This document shows positions 24,800-35,430 of a stretch of 42,575 bases of DNA, in pieces. This stretch comes from FEN-1250 sp039918615. Its GTDB lineage: Bacteria; Gemmatimonadota; Gemmatimonadetes; Gemmatimonadales; Gemmatimonadaceae. Below the pieces are notes generated by a model that did no database searches, had not been told where the DNA came from, and was given only the letters and a program-made list of their open reading frames with translations. The stretch's first letter is position 1. Each line of letters starts with the position of its first letter. A program made the translations under genes and the position numbers. The DNA is taken from positions 1 to 42,575 of the forward strand of contig JBDSHG010000174.1 of the NCBI GenBank assembly GCA_039918615.1, read 5' to 3'.

Positions 24800-25694
24800 G
24801 CGCGCTCCCATCCGCTCGCTCGCCGTTCTTGGTTTTTCTCTTTACGCGCTCTTCGCGTGCGGCGAGTCACGCCGCGCGCTGCCATCGAGCCACGTCGACG
24901 ACTTCGGCGCGAGCATTGAGGCGGGAACGCTCAGCGTCCCCGCGCGCATCGCGTCGCTCAATCCGGCGACCACCGAGCTGCTCTTCGCGCTTGGCGCCGG
25001 CCCGCGACTCGTTGCGCGTACGACGTGGGATGTGTGGCCGGACTCCGCGCGCGCGGTGGCCGACGTCGGCGCGGGACTTCATCCGAATGTCGAAGCGGTG
25101 CTCGCGCGGCACCCCGACCTCGTCGTGCTGTACGCGAGTGCGGAAAACCGCCTTGCGGCGAACCAGCTGCGCGCTGCCGGCATTCGGGTAATCGCGCTCC
25201 GCACCGATCGCCTGTCGGATTTCGCACGGGCGACGCGCGAGATCGGCCGAGCGGTGGGCGAGAGCGCACGTGCGGCGATCGTGATAGACACGATGCAGCG
25301 GACGCTCGCGCACGTGCGCGCAGCCACGCGCTCGCTGGACCACCCGACGGTGTTCTGGCATGTGTGGGACTCGCCTGTCTACACCATCGGCGCCGGCAGC
25401 TTCCTCGACGAGCTGCTCACCGTCGCCGGCGGCACGAACGTGTATGCCGATCGCACCGAGCCGTCGCCGCAGGTCTCGCTCGAGGACGTCATCCGGCGTG
25501 ACCCGCGCATCATCCTCGCGGGCGCCGCGGGGAAACGTTCGCTCACCGTGAGCCCGCTCTGGCAGGGCGTGCGCGCCGTGCGCGAAGGGCGGGTGCTCGT
25601 GATCGACACGAATCTCGTCGGGCGACCATCGGTGCGTGCGGGAGAGGCCGCGGCTTCGATCGCGCGCCTCCTGCATCCGGGGATCGTGCTGTGA
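24798..25694 (+). CDS. btuF: Cobalamin ABC transporter substrate-binding lipoprotein
   Basis: A protein of about 298 residues with the class III periplasmic binding fold: RIASLNPATTELLFALGAGPRLVA, VADVGAGLHPNVEAVLARHPDLVV, and SPVYTIGAGSFLDELLTVAGGTNVY. The TTG at 24798 gives a compact lipoprotein signal, RSLAVLGFSLYALFAC, with Cys21 as the lipidation site. An ATG at 24747 is in frame but buried in a hairpin upstream of the terminator and would give an overlong signal, so TTG is preferred; this is not certain. It captures B12 (or a related corrinoid) for BtuC/BtuD. Its control by a cobalamin riboswitch makes cobalamin much more likely than iron-siderophore or haem. Confidence 0.88.
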   Translation: MRAPIRSLAVLGFSLYALFACGESRRALPSSHVDDFGASIEAGTLSVPARIASLNPATTELLFALGAGPRLVARTTWDVWPDSARAVADVGAGLHPNVEAVLARHPDLVVLYASAENRLAANQLRAAGIRVIALRTDRLSDFARATREIGRAVGESARAAIVIDTMQRTLAHVRAATRSLDHPTVFWHVWDSPVYTIGAGSFLDELLTVAGGTNVYADRTEPSPQVSLEDVIRRDPRIILAGAAGKRSLTVSPLWQGVRAVREGRVLVIDTNLVGRPSVRAGEAAASIARLLHPGIVL

Positions 25695-25701
25695 TCCCGT
25701 C

Positions 25702-26679
25702 ATGAAATCGTCACTTCTCTGGCTCGGGATCGCGATCGTGGTTGCGCTGCTTGCCGTGGCCGCGATCGCGTACGGCGCCGTGCCACTCGAGGCGCGCGCA
25801 GTGCTCGATGCGCTCTCAGGACGCGGCGATCCCGTCACGGTCGCGATCGTGCGCACACTGCGCCTGCCGCGCGCGGCGCTCGCGCTTCTCGTCGGAGCGG
25901 GGCTCGGGATGGCGGGTGCCGCGTTGCAGGGCGCCCTCCGCAATGCGCTTGCGGAGCCGTACCTCCTCGGCGTCTCCGGAGGTGCGGCGGTCGGTGCCGT
26001 CGCCGCCGTTGCGTTCGGCGCGTCGGGGCCGTTCGTGCTTCCACTCGCGTCCTTCGCTGGCGCGGCGCTCGCGATAGCCGTTGCGCTCGGTGTCGCGCGT
26101 GCGAGCGGAGGACGCGCCGACCCGCGCGTGCTGCTCATGGCCGGCGTCATCGTCGGCGCGTTCGCGAACGCCGCGATTATGGTGTTGCTGGCGAATGCGC
26201 CGCCGAACGCCGTGCGCAACGCGCTCTGGTGGATGATGGGATCCGTCGCCGACGCCGGGTGGCTCACTGTCGGATGGCTGTCCATTTACGTCACCCTCGG
26301 CGGCGCGCTCCTCCTCTGGTTTGCCCGCGATATCGATGTGCTTGCACTCGGCGAGGAATCCGCGGCCGCCCTTGGCGTGGATGCAGACCGATCGAGCCGC
26401 ACGATCTTTCTCATCGCCGCGCTGCTCTCCGCGGCAACCGTCGCCGCCGCGGGGCTTGTCGGCTTCGTCGGGCTCGTGGTGCCGCATCTCGTCCGCTCGT
26501 TTGGCGTGCGCCGGCATCGCGCGCTCATTGGGGGCGCGGCGCTCGTTGGCGCGGGGCTCGTGGTCGCGGCCGATCTCGTCGCGCGCCTCGCACGTCCGCC
26601 TGGCGAGCTGCCACTCGGCGCCGTCACGGCGCTCGTTGGCGTCCCATTCTTCCTCGTGCAGATGCGGCGCCTCTCGTGA
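25702..26679 (+). CDS. btuC: Cobalamin ABC transporter permease
   Basis: A 325-residue FecCD/BtuC-type permease with about ten transmembrane segments. Family blocks are RTLRLPRAALALLVGAGLGM, GAALQGALRNALAEPYLLGVS, ALGVDADRSSRTIFLIAALL and GFVGLVVPHLVR, the last being part of the coupling region that contacts the ATPase. The start ATG 25702 is seven bases after btuF. The stop overlaps the btuD start (GTGA). Confidence 0.92.
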   Translation: MKSSLLWLGIAIVVALLAVAAIAYGAVPLEARAVLDALSGRGDPVTVAIVRTLRLPRAALALLVGAGLGMAGAALQGALRNALAEPYLLGVSGGAAVGAVAAVAFGASGPFVLPLASFAGAALAIAVALGVARASGGRADPRVLLMAGVIVGAFANAAIMVLLANAPPNAVRNALWWMMGSVADAGWLTVGWLSIYVTLGGALLLWFARDIDVLALGEESAAALGVDADRSSRTIFLIAALLSAATVAAAGLVGFVGLVVPHLVRSFGVRRHRALIGGAALVGAGLVVAADLVARLARPPGELPLGAVTALVGVPFFLVQMRRLS

Positions 26680-27482
26680 TTATTTTTGAGGGCGCCGTCA
26701 TTCGCTATCCGCGCGCAGCCGTCACGGCCGTCGACTCCGTGTCGTTCGGCGTGCCGCGCGGTGCGCTGACGGCAGTGGTCGGTCCGAACGGCAGCGGAAA
26801 GAGCACGCTCATTCGTGCGCTCCTCCGCCTCACGCCACTCGCTGGCGGAGCGATCACGATCGACGGCACGGCGCTCGCACAGCTCGACCGGCGCGCCTTC
26901 GCGCGGCGCGTCGCGGTCGTCACCCAGCGCGAGGCCCTCGTGTTTCCGCTTCCCGTGTGGGAGTACGTCGCGCTCGGCCGCCATCCGCACGACAACCCAT
27001 GGGGAGCCGCACCGATGCGCTCCGACGCATCGATCGGCGCTGCGCTCGACCGCGCGGGCATCGGAGCGCTCGCCGATCGCGGCACCGATGCGCTCTCGGG
27101 TGGAGAATGGCAGCGCGTACGCGTGGCGCGAGCGCTCGCCCAGGGAGGGGAGGCGCTCGTGCTCGACGAGCCCACCACCTTCCTCGACATCGCGCACGAG
27201 ATGGCGATGTTCGAGCTCTTCTCTCGCCTCGCCCACGACGGAATGGCGGTGCTCCTCGTGAGTCACCATCTCAACCTCGTCGCGCGCTTTGCCGACACGA
27301 TGGTTCTGCTGCACCGGGGGCGCGTCGCCGCGGCGGGAACTCCCGCCGCCGTCATGCGCGTCGACATTCTCGAAGAGGTCTACGAATGGCCTCTGCTCAT
27401 CACGCGCGACCCCGCGGTTGGCGCACCGGCGCTCCTGCCGCTCCGCAACCGCGGTCTACGCTCTCCAACGCCAATTCCGTGA
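26676..27482 (+). CDS. btuD: Cobalamin ABC transporter ATP-binding protein
   Basis: A 268-residue ATPase: Walker A GPNGSGKST, Q-loop in VAVVTQRE, signature LSGGEWQRV, Walker B EALVLDEPT and switch His in LLVSHHLNLV. The GTG start at 26676 lies within the btuC stop. An open frame extends upstream but has no family similarity. The C-terminal 30 residues are basic and poorly conserved. The end overlaps the btuB start (GTGA), so all four transporter parts are coupled. Confidence 0.93.
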   Translation: MIIFEGAVIRYPRAAVTAVDSVSFGVPRGALTAVVGPNGSGKSTLIRALLRLTPLAGGAITIDGTALAQLDRRAFARRVAVVTQREALVFPLPVWEYVALGRHPHDNPWGAAPMRSDASIGAALDRAGIGALADRGTDALSGGEWQRVRVARALAQGGEALVLDEPTTFLDIAHEMAMFELFSRLAHDGMAVLLVSHHLNLVARFADTMVLLHRGRVAAAGTPAAVMRVDILEEVYEWPLLITRDPAVGAPALLPLRNRGLRSPTPIP

Positions 27483-29455
27483 ACTACGCTTTGCAGACCG
27501 CGCGCTCGAGCGCGATGACGCTCGTATTCCTCGGCGCGATAACCGCCGCGCACGCACAGGCGAACAGTCGCGATTCGACCGCACACGATTCGACGACGCT
27601 GGCTCCGGTGGTCGTCACGGCGACGCGACTGCGCAGCACCGCCGGGGCTGCCACGCTGAGCACGACGGTGATCTCCGGCGATGATCTCCGTGCGCGCGGT
27701 GTGGTCACCGTGCTCGACGCGCTGCGCGAGACACCGAGCGTGGCCGTGGTACAGGGAGGGTCGTTCGGGCAGCAGAGCTCCGTGTTCCTGCGCGGGGGTC
27801 AGAGCAATTACGCGCAGGTGCTCATCGATGGAGTCGTCGTCAACGATCCGGGGGGCGCGATCGACTTCGCGAATCTCACGACGGGCAACATCGATCGCAT
27901 CGAGATCGTGCGCGGTCCTGCGAGCGTGCTGTACGGAGCGAACGCGGTCACGGGCGTCATCCAGATCTTCACGCGACGTGGCGGCGGCGCACCGCGGCTC
28001 AGCGCGTGGGCGCGTGGCGGCACCTATGGTACGCGCGAAGGAGAGCTCTCCGCGCTCGGCGGCAACGAAATGGTCGCGTACTCGCTCGCGGTGGCGCAGC
28101 ACAACACGGATGGCATCTACGACGTGAATAGTGCTGCGCGCAACGGCACCTACAGTGGGCAGATGCGCCTCACGCCCGACGCACGCTCCGACGTCGGGAT
28201 TTCCCTTCGCTACGTCGACGCCGGTGTGCACATTGCGACCAATGGCAATGGCGTGCCGAACGACAGCAACCAGATCCATACCGAGCGCCGCTTCATCGCA
28301 TCGCTCGATGCCGGCCGTTTCCTCACGAGCCGTCTCGAGGCGCGTGCCTCGCTCGGCGCAACCGATGCCGATGTGCGCTCCGCGGATCGCCCAGACTCTC
28401 CCGGCGATGCGGACTTCCCCTACGACACGCGCACGCGTACGTACCGGCGTAGCGCTGATGCACGGCTCAACGTCACAATCATACCGGATGTCATCGTGAC
28501 CGGTGGCGGATCCTACGAATCGCAGCGCGCACGCTCGACGGGAGCCGACGCACAGCATCGCACCGTCGGCGCCGGGTACGCACAGATCGCGGGGACCTCG
28601 TTGGCGCGGCTGTCGTACACTGCTGGCGTCCGCATCGACCACAACAGCGCGTTCGGCGACTTCACGAGCTACCGGGGCAGCGCGGGCTACGATCTGCCCT
28701 TCGGCGCGCGCGTGCACGCGGCGGCGGGCTCCGCCTTTCGCGAACCGACGTTCGAGGAGAGCTCTTCGACACAGCCGTTCGACATGGGGAATCCCGACCT
28801 CCGCCCCGAGCGCACGCGAAGCTGGGAGGCGGGCATCGAGCAGCGGCTCGTGCACGGCCGCGCCTCGATCGCCGCGACGTATTTCAACCAGCATTTCCGG
28901 GACATGATCCAGTACAATGGCTTCGTCGGGGAGGATGCGCCGAACTACTACAACCTCGCCTCCGCCACATCCGATGGCCTCGAGGTCACGCTGCACGTCT
29001 CGCCTATCGCTCCCCTGACGCTGAGCGCCTCCTATACCTACACGAAGACCCGTGTCACCAACGCCGGAATCGACAGCTCCTTCACCGCGAGCTTCGTCGA
29101 GGGGATGCGATTGCTGCGCCGTCCGTCGAACCTGGGCAGCGTCACTGCGTCCTACGCCTTCAGGCGCCCGGAGACGTCGCTCCATCTCGAAGTGGCCACC
29201 GTTGGAGACCGCGACGATCGCGATTTCTCCGACGAGGTCACCTTCATCCCGAAGGCGGTGACGCTGCCATCCTATACGGCGGTCGCACTCGCGGGCGAGC
29301 TCGGTGTGTTTTCGCGTGCGAGGTCTCCCTTGCGCAACGTCGTGCTCACCGCGCGCGTCGAAAACCTCTTCGACCGGAAGTATCAGCAGGTATTTGGCTA
29401 CGCGTCGCCGCGGCGGACGCTCCTCGTGGGCGCGAGAATCGGCGTGTCGCGATAG
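27479..29455 (+). CDS. btuB: TonB-dependent outer-membrane receptor, BtuB-like
   Basis: A 658-residue TonB-dependent receptor. The signal peptide (ARSSAMTLVFLGAITAAHAQA) is followed by a TonB-box-like APVVVTATR. The plug domain has QSSVFLRGGQSNYAQVLIDG and IEIVRGPASVLYGANAVTGVI. The barrel ends with VENLFDRKYQQVFGYASPRRTLLVGARIGVSR. The size is close to that of BtuB and smaller than most siderophore receptors. The GTG 27479 overlaps the btuD stop; ATG 27515 would also give a signal peptide. Riboswitch control and the neighbours BtuFCD support vitamin B12 as ligand. Confidence 0.92.
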   Translation: MNYALQTARSSAMTLVFLGAITAAHAQANSRDSTAHDSTTLAPVVVTATRLRSTAGAATLSTTVISGDDLRARGVVTVLDALRETPSVAVVQGGSFGQQSSVFLRGGQSNYAQVLIDGVVVNDPGGAIDFANLTTGNIDRIEIVRGPASVLYGANAVTGVIQIFTRRGGGAPRLSAWARGGTYGTREGELSALGGNEMVAYSLAVAQHNTDGIYDVNSAARNGTYSGQMRLTPDARSDVGISLRYVDAGVHIATNGNGVPNDSNQIHTERRFIASLDAGRFLTSRLEARASLGATDADVRSADRPDSPGDADFPYDTRTRTYRRSADARLNVTIIPDVIVTGGGSYESQRARSTGADAQHRTVGAGYAQIAGTSLARLSYTAGVRIDHNSAFGDFTSYRGSAGYDLPFGARVHAAAGSAFREPTFEESSSTQPFDMGNPDLRPERTRSWEAGIEQRLVHGRASIAATYFNQHFRDMIQYNGFVGEDAPNYYNLASATSDGLEVTLHVSPIAPLTLSASYTYTKTRVTNAGIDSSFTASFVEGMRLLRRPSNLGSVTASYAFRRPETSLHLEVATVGDRDDRDFSDEVTFIPKAVTLPSYTAVALAGELGVFSRARSPLRNVVLTARVENLFDRKYQQVFGYASPRRTLLVGARIGVSR

Positions 29456-29489
29456 CTCCGAAATGGGGCCGACGGGGTAGCTTTGGTGC

Positions 29490-30254
29490 ATGCCCCTCGT
29501 CGAGACCGACGCGATCGTGCTGCACGTCTTCGACTATTCGGAGACTTCCCGCATCCTGCGTCTTGCGACGCGCGATGCCGGATTGCAGTCCGTGCTCGCG
29601 CGCGGGGCGCGGCGTTCGAAAAGCCGCTTCGGCAGCGCCCTTGATCTCTTTGCCGAGGGGGCGGCCCAGCTCCAGCTGAAGGACGGACGCGATCTGCAGA
29701 CGCTCACCTCCTTCGACGTCACACGTTCCCGCGCGGAGCTCGGAGAAGACATGGGTCGCTTCGCGGGCGCGTCGTCGCTGGCGGAGCTCGTGCTGCGCTT
29801 TAGCGGCGCGGACGATGTCTCGGTTGCGCTCTTCGAGGTGCTCGCGGATGCGCTGGACCGCCTCGCGGCGGCGCAGGAGGAGATCGCCGTGGAGGCGACG
29901 CTCTCCGGCGCATGGCGGCTCGTGGCGGAGATGGGCTTCGCGCCCACGATCGATACGTGCGCCTCATGTCATGCGGCGATCAATGTCGAGGGCGATCTGC
30001 CGTTCAGCCACACCGCCGGCGGCGTCCTCTGCGAGCGATGCGCACGTCTTTATCCCGGCGGTCGCCGGCTCCCGCTCGCGGCGCGCAGCGCGATCGCGGC
30101 GTGGACAGAGGGGCGCAGGCTGGACGAGTGCGATTCGCGGGCTGCGAAGGCGCATCAGCGGCTCCTGCGTGAGTTCCTGCAGCAGCACCTGGCGGACGGC
30201 CGTCCGCTTCGCGCATTCGACGCCTGGGAGCAGGGCGCGCTGGTCGCGCGATGA
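29490..30254 (+). CDS. recO: DNA repair protein RecO
   Basis: A 254-residue RecO with the N-terminal OB-fold opening VETDAIVLHVFDYSETSRIL, GARRSKSRFGSALDLF, and a C-terminal helical part holding a zinc-type motif, CASCHAAI and VLCERCA. With RecF and RecR it loads RecA on single-stranded gaps and anneals strands. Start and length are normal. It lies 34 bases after btuB, with no obvious terminator between. Confidence 0.92.
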   Translation: MPLVETDAIVLHVFDYSETSRILRLATRDAGLQSVLARGARRSKSRFGSALDLFAEGAAQLQLKDGRDLQTLTSFDVTRSRAELGEDMGRFAGASSLAELVLRFSGADDVSVALFEVLADALDRLAAAQEEIAVEATLSGAWRLVAEMGFAPTIDTCASCHAAINVEGDLPFSHTAGGVLCERCARLYPGGRRLPLAARSAIAAWTEGRRLDECDSRAAKAHQRLLREFLQQHLADGRPLRAFDAWEQGALVAR

Positions 30255-30302
30255 GCTGTCGCGCCGTCGTCCCCCGCACGCGGGCCGCCACTTGCGAATT
30301 GC

Positions 30303-30331
30303 TTGACACCCTTCAAGCGCATGTCTAAGTT
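30303..30331 (+). promoter_or_regulatory. Putative promoter upstream of the sorting-domain protein gene
   Basis: A perfect TTGACA (30303-30308) is followed after 17 bases by TAAGTT (30326-30331), a weak -10 with three of six consensus bases. It lies in the 152-base gap after recO and would give a leader of about 70 bases before ATG 30407. A purine-rich GCAGGAG (30360-30366) lies in the leader, but too far upstream of the start to be its SD. Confidence 0.45.
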
Positions 30332-30406
30332 CGCGTCAGTTCCCGTATTACGGTCTCATAGCAGGAGAATGCGTAGCGCCGACATTCGTCCGCATGGAGA
30401 AGGCAC

Positions 30407-30865
30407 ATGAAGCACCGCTGGGCCGCACTGTCGACCGTGCTCGCCTTAGGCGCGCTCGTGCCGACTGCGGGAGCGGCGCAGGACTCCTCTTCTGCGAAGC
30501 CTCCCCTTGAGCGCAGCCCCGGGTTCGAGCTAGGCCAGAATTACCCCAACCCCTTCAACCCGGCCACGAACATCCCGTTCACCCTTGGAGATCCTCCCGC
30601 CTGCACGGACACGGGGCGCAGCTATCGCGTCACGCTGAGGATCTACAACGTGCTCGCGCAGCTCGTGGCCATTCCCGTTCTCCTCGGCGGCGACGGAGCG
30701 ACCGGAAAGGCGGTCGTGAACCTTCAGCTCCACTGTGGCAGCTACGCAGCCTTCTGGGACGGTAATTATTTGAACAGCTCCCAGGAGATCCCGTCGGGCG
30801 TGTACCTCTACCGAATCGAGGTCGAGGGGCGCGCGGTGGCGAAGAAGATGATCGTCATCAAGTAG
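30407..30865 (+). CDS. Small secreted protein consisting of a YPNPFNP-type sorting / FlgD-Ig-like domain
   Basis: A 152-residue protein: signal peptide (ALSTVLALGALVPTAGAAQ), a short linker and then only one domain, opening with FELGQNYPNPFNPATNIPF and ending with GVYLYRIEVEGRAVAKKMIVIK. These two marks are typical of the C-terminal FlgD-Ig-like or type IX secretion sorting domains, which normally sit at the end of large secreted proteins. Here no passenger is present. Two cysteines in the domain could form a disulfide. It has its own promoter and a strong terminator, so it looks like a real, separately expressed gene. The function is unknown. Confidence 0.75.
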   Translation: MKHRWAALSTVLALGALVPTAGAAQDSSSAKPPLERSPGFELGQNYPNPFNPATNIPFTLGDPPACTDTGRSYRVTLRIYNVLAQLVAIPVLLGGDGATGKAVVNLQLHCGSYAAFWDGNYLNSSQEIPSGVYLYRIEVEGRAVAKKMIVIK

Positions 30866-30868
30866 TTC

Positions 30869-30907
30869 CAAATGCGCGATGACGGATGCCGTCGTCGCGC
30901 ATTTGTT
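30869..30907. terminator. Terminator hairpin between convergent genes
   Basis: AAATGCGCGATGACGG (30870-30885) pairs with CCGTCGTCGCGCATTT (30889-30904) around an ATG loop, with one mismatch, giving a long stem. Four bases after the + strand stop it is followed by GTTT. The minus-strand gene also ends here, at 30908, so the hairpin probably serves both directions. Confidence 0.75.
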
Positions 30908-31279
30908 TCAGTGCTGCACGGGGTGGTTGTTGCCGGGAGCGGCGACGGGCGGGGCAGTGGGCACCTTGGGCGTTACGGGCCGTGAGACGCTCTCGATCTG
31001 ACGCCAGAGGTCGCTAGCGCGTGCGGGCGACTGCGCGAGGATTCGGGACGCGCTCTCGAGCTGGGCGCTGGTCACCTTGTGCCGACGCAGGATGAGGCGG
31101 CGTGTCGAGTCCCGCATCGTGACGTCGAGCGCCGTGTCGCTCTCGATGCGCCGCAGCTCGTTCAAGGTGGCGACGAAGGTAGAGTCGGGCATTCCGAGAC
31201 TCGCGGTGCGCGTGCGACTACAGCTAGGCAGGGCGACGAGCACGAGTGCGAAGCAGCCAACGAGACGGGCGCGTATCAT
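30908..31279 (-). CDS. Putative lipoprotein, DUF4296-like
   Basis: A 123-residue minus-strand protein with a lipoprotein signal (VGCFALVLVALPSC, lipidation at Cys20 after LPS). A short helical domain follows (DSTFVATLNELRRIESD, then RDSTRRLILRRHKVTSAQLESA), and it ends with a Pro-rich tail. The spacing of a DxxF helix, an arginine-rich helix and an Ile/Leu helix resembles small DUF4296 lipoproteins, but this match is by eye only. It is the only intact-looking minus-strand gene in the core region and is convergent with the sorting-domain gene. Confidence 0.65.
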   Translation of the reverse strand: MIRARLVGCFALVLVALPSCSRTRTASLGMPDSTFVATLNELRRIESDTALDVTMRDSTRRLILRRHKVTSAQLESASRILAQSPARASDLWRQIESVSRPVTPKVPTAPPVAAPGNNHPVQH

Positions 31280-31410
31280 GCGGCAAGGCTAGGACAAAGG
31301 CGGACGAGGGTCAACGGCGTGTCATAGTGGCGCATGCGCTTGCGATGAAAAGCTGAAGTCGACAGCATGCCGCCAGAGCCCTCGAACGGACGCTGCCGAT
31401 AGGACAATGT

Positions 31411-31494
31411 GTGTTGGTCTTGAGTTTGCAATCTCTTTGTAAGTAATAGCTTATGCTTAATGTGATAATGTACCTTAGCATATAGGCTCACAGT
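31411..31494 (+). promoter_or_regulatory. AT-rich clpB promoter region with possible extended -10 and HAIR half-site
   Basis: The 85 bases before clpB are strikingly AT-rich compared with the rest of the core. An extended -10-like TGTGATAAT lies at 31461-31469 but no good -35 is found at the correct distance. CTTGAGT at 31419-31425 equals one half of the HspR-binding HAIR element (CTTGAGT-N7-ACTCAAG), but the second half is absent. No CIRCE sequence is present. The rest of the gap from 31280 shows nothing I can name. Confidence 0.4.
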
Positions 31495-34128
<2,634 letters not shown>

Positions 34129-34133
34129 GCGAG

Positions 34134-34622
34134 ATGAGTCTGGAGGACGACGAGCGCTGGATCGCGGTGGCGCTGGTCGTTGCGCGTGAGGCGGCAGACG
34201 CGGGCGAGGTGCCCGTCGGCGCGCTCGTGGTGCGCGATGGTGCGCTCGTCGCGCGGGAGGGGAATCGCACCGTGCGCGATCAGGACCCGACGGCGCACGC
34301 CGAGGTGCTCGCGCTGCGTGCGGCCGCCGCATCGCTCGGCACGTGGCGGCTCACGGACTGCGTGTTGTACGTAACGCTCGAGCCGTGCGCGATGTGCGCG
34401 GGGGCGAGCGTGCTCGCGCGCGTGAAGGGCGTGGTGTTCGGCGCGTGGGACGACAAGGCGGGAATGGCGGGCTCGGTGGAGGATCTGCTGCGTCATCCCG
34501 TGCTCAATCATCGGCCGCAGGTGCGTGGCGGTGTGCGAGGGGATGAGTGTGGAGCGTTGTTGCGGGAGATGTTCGCGGAGAGGCGGTCACTTTCCGTTGA
34601 CTCGCCTTCCGCTGGCCAATAG
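34134..34622 (+). CDS. tadA: tRNA adenosine(34) deaminase
   Basis: A 162-residue zinc deaminase with HAEVLAL (zinc His and catalytic Glu) and LEPCAMCAG (two zinc Cys), plus the N-terminal VPVGALVV typical of TadA. It changes A34 to inosine in the anticodon of tRNA-Arg(ACG). It starts five bases after the clpB stop. The two serine tRNA genes follow 16 bases downstream, with no clear terminator between. Confidence 0.92.
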   Translation: MSLEDDERWIAVALVVAREAADAGEVPVGALVVRDGALVAREGNRTVRDQDPTAHAEVLALRAAAASLGTWRLTDCVLYVTLEPCAMCAGASVLARVKGVVFGAWDDKAGMAGSVEDLLRHPVLNHRPQVRGGVRGDECGALLREMFAERRSLSVDSPSAGQ

Positions 34623-34638
34623 CTTTTACGCCTTGCCT

Positions 34639-34725
34639 GGACAGGTGGCCGAGTGGCTGAAGGCACCGGTCTCGAAAACCGGAGAACGGGCAACCGTTTC
34701 GTGAGTTCGAATCTCACCCTGTCCG
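34639..34725 (+). tRNA. tRNA-Ser (anticodon CGA)
   Basis: A complete 87-base class II tRNA with acceptor pair GGACAGG/CCTGTCC, D arm GCCGAGTGGCTGAAGGC, anticodon stem CCGGT/ACCGG with loop CTCGAAA (anticodon CGA, reading UCG), a long variable arm typical of tRNA-Ser, and T arm GTGAGTTCGAATCTCAC. The CCA end is not encoded. The 94 bases to the next tRNA hold nothing I can identify. Confidence 0.96.
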
Positions 34726-34819
34726 TGACGACGGCGCTCGGCTCGCGTGGGGTCTGGACGACCTGCGGTTGAGTCGGGCGCCGAAGTGTGTATAGCGTTG
34801 GAAGTATTGCAACTGCAAG

Positions 34820-34907
34820 GGACGGGTGGCCGAGTGGTTTAAGGCGCACGCCTGGAAAGTGTGTGTACGTTAATAGCGTACCGTGGGTTCGAATCCCACC
34901 TCGTCCG
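34820..34907 (+). tRNA. tRNA-Ser (anticodon GGA), integration target
   Basis: A complete 88-base tRNA with acceptor GGACGGG/CTCGTCC, anticodon stem CACGC/GTGTG with loop CTGGAAA (anticodon GGA, reading UCC and UCU), a long variable arm, and T arm GTGGGTTCGAATCCCAC. From inside the anticodon stem to its end it is repeated at 41109-41170, so it is the attachment site of an integrated element. The intact copy was left at this end, which preserves the gene. Confidence 0.96.
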
Positions 34908-34909
34908 TA
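34848..34909 (+). repeat. Attachment repeat, copy 1 (within intact tRNA-Ser)
   Basis: 62 bases starting ACGCCTGGAAAGTGTGTG and ending CACCTCGTCCGTA. They are identical to 41109-41170 except for one base (TTAATAG here, TTCATAG there). It covers the 3' part of tRNA-Ser(GGA) from the anticodon stem through the T arm, plus two bases beyond the gene. This is the usual crossover region of tyrosine-recombinase elements in serine tRNAs. Confidence 0.93.
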
Positions 34910-34960
34910 GTCAGTGCCTGTCATTCATCAGCTTACTCGCCTGCGTTTCGAACGCCCGCA

Positions 34961-35056
34961 TCACGCGGACTTGGCGGTGAGTGAACTCGCCGGGCGAACT
35001 CGCTCCGATTCACCGCTTGTCGATCCGGCGTTTCTGCGCGCCAGTGCGCGCCGCAT
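34961..35056 (-). pseudogene. 3' end of a tyrosine-recombinase gene (tRNA-proximal copy)
   Basis: On the minus strand the last 31 codons read MRRALARRN...VRPASSLTAKSA and stop at 34961-34963. The sequence matches, with 19 of 31 identical residues by hand alignment, the end of the larger integrase remnant at 41222-41466. The DNA similarity runs from the end of the tRNA repeat to about 35070 and then stops. The catalytic part is missing, so this is only a tail. Confidence 0.65.
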
Positions 35057-35340
35057 ACTGGTCACTATATTTCCCAACGCTGACCACCGACGATACGGTT
35101 CGCACTGGCAGCAGCCGGCGCGATGGTACATTGGCCGTGTCGCTCGCCGCAAGCCACGAGTGTAACGCGCCGCTGCCACTACAGAATCCGACCATTTTAC
35201 TATCCGAGCCCTGCGTGACGGCAAATTTTTCGACTTCCGCGTCGCTCGATTTCCACGAACCGCCGAGCCAACCGCAGGGATACGCGCATTTCTCCTTTCC
35301 TGCGATTTCACTGGACGGCGAGCGACTGATCGTTCCCTAG
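34981..35340 (+). CDS. Unknown ORF, possibly the remnant of a larger gene
   Basis: A 119-residue open frame. Its first 30 codons lie over the integrase tail on the other strand and are probably not coding. From about 35070 on, the translation (DGTLAVSLAASHECNAPL ... PQGYAHFSFPAISLDGERLIVP) has a balanced composition and looks like the C-terminal end of a truncated protein. I do not recognise it. Neither start is convincing and no ribosome-binding site is seen. Confidence 0.3.
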   Translation: MNSPGELAPIHRLSIRRFCAPVRAAYWSLYFPTLTTDDTVRTGSSRRDGTLAVSLAASHECNAPLPLQNPTILLSEPCVTANFSTSASLDFHEPPSQPQGYAHFSFPAISLDGERLIVP

Positions 35341-35367
35341 CCGTGCGGCGCCGTCGCGATGCGAGGG

Positions 35368-35430
35368 CTACGATCGCATATCGATCGCCGAGTCGATGCG
35401 CGCGGCGCGCAGCGCCGGGATCGCTAGGCG
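35368..35430 (-). pseudogene. Second 3' remnant of an ADOP/MacB-type permease
   Basis: On the minus strand the last codons read IPALRAARIDSAIDMRS and a stop (35368-35370). They nearly match the end of the larger permease pseudogene at 39005 (IPALRAARIDPAISMRS). The similarity covers about 60 bases. The rest of the gene is gone. From 35431 to about 35705 I see nothing that can be named. Confidence 0.6.

Noticed and set aside
31280..31494. CIRCE operator for clpB
   Set aside because: No TTAGCACTC-N9-GAGTGCTAA-like sequence is present.
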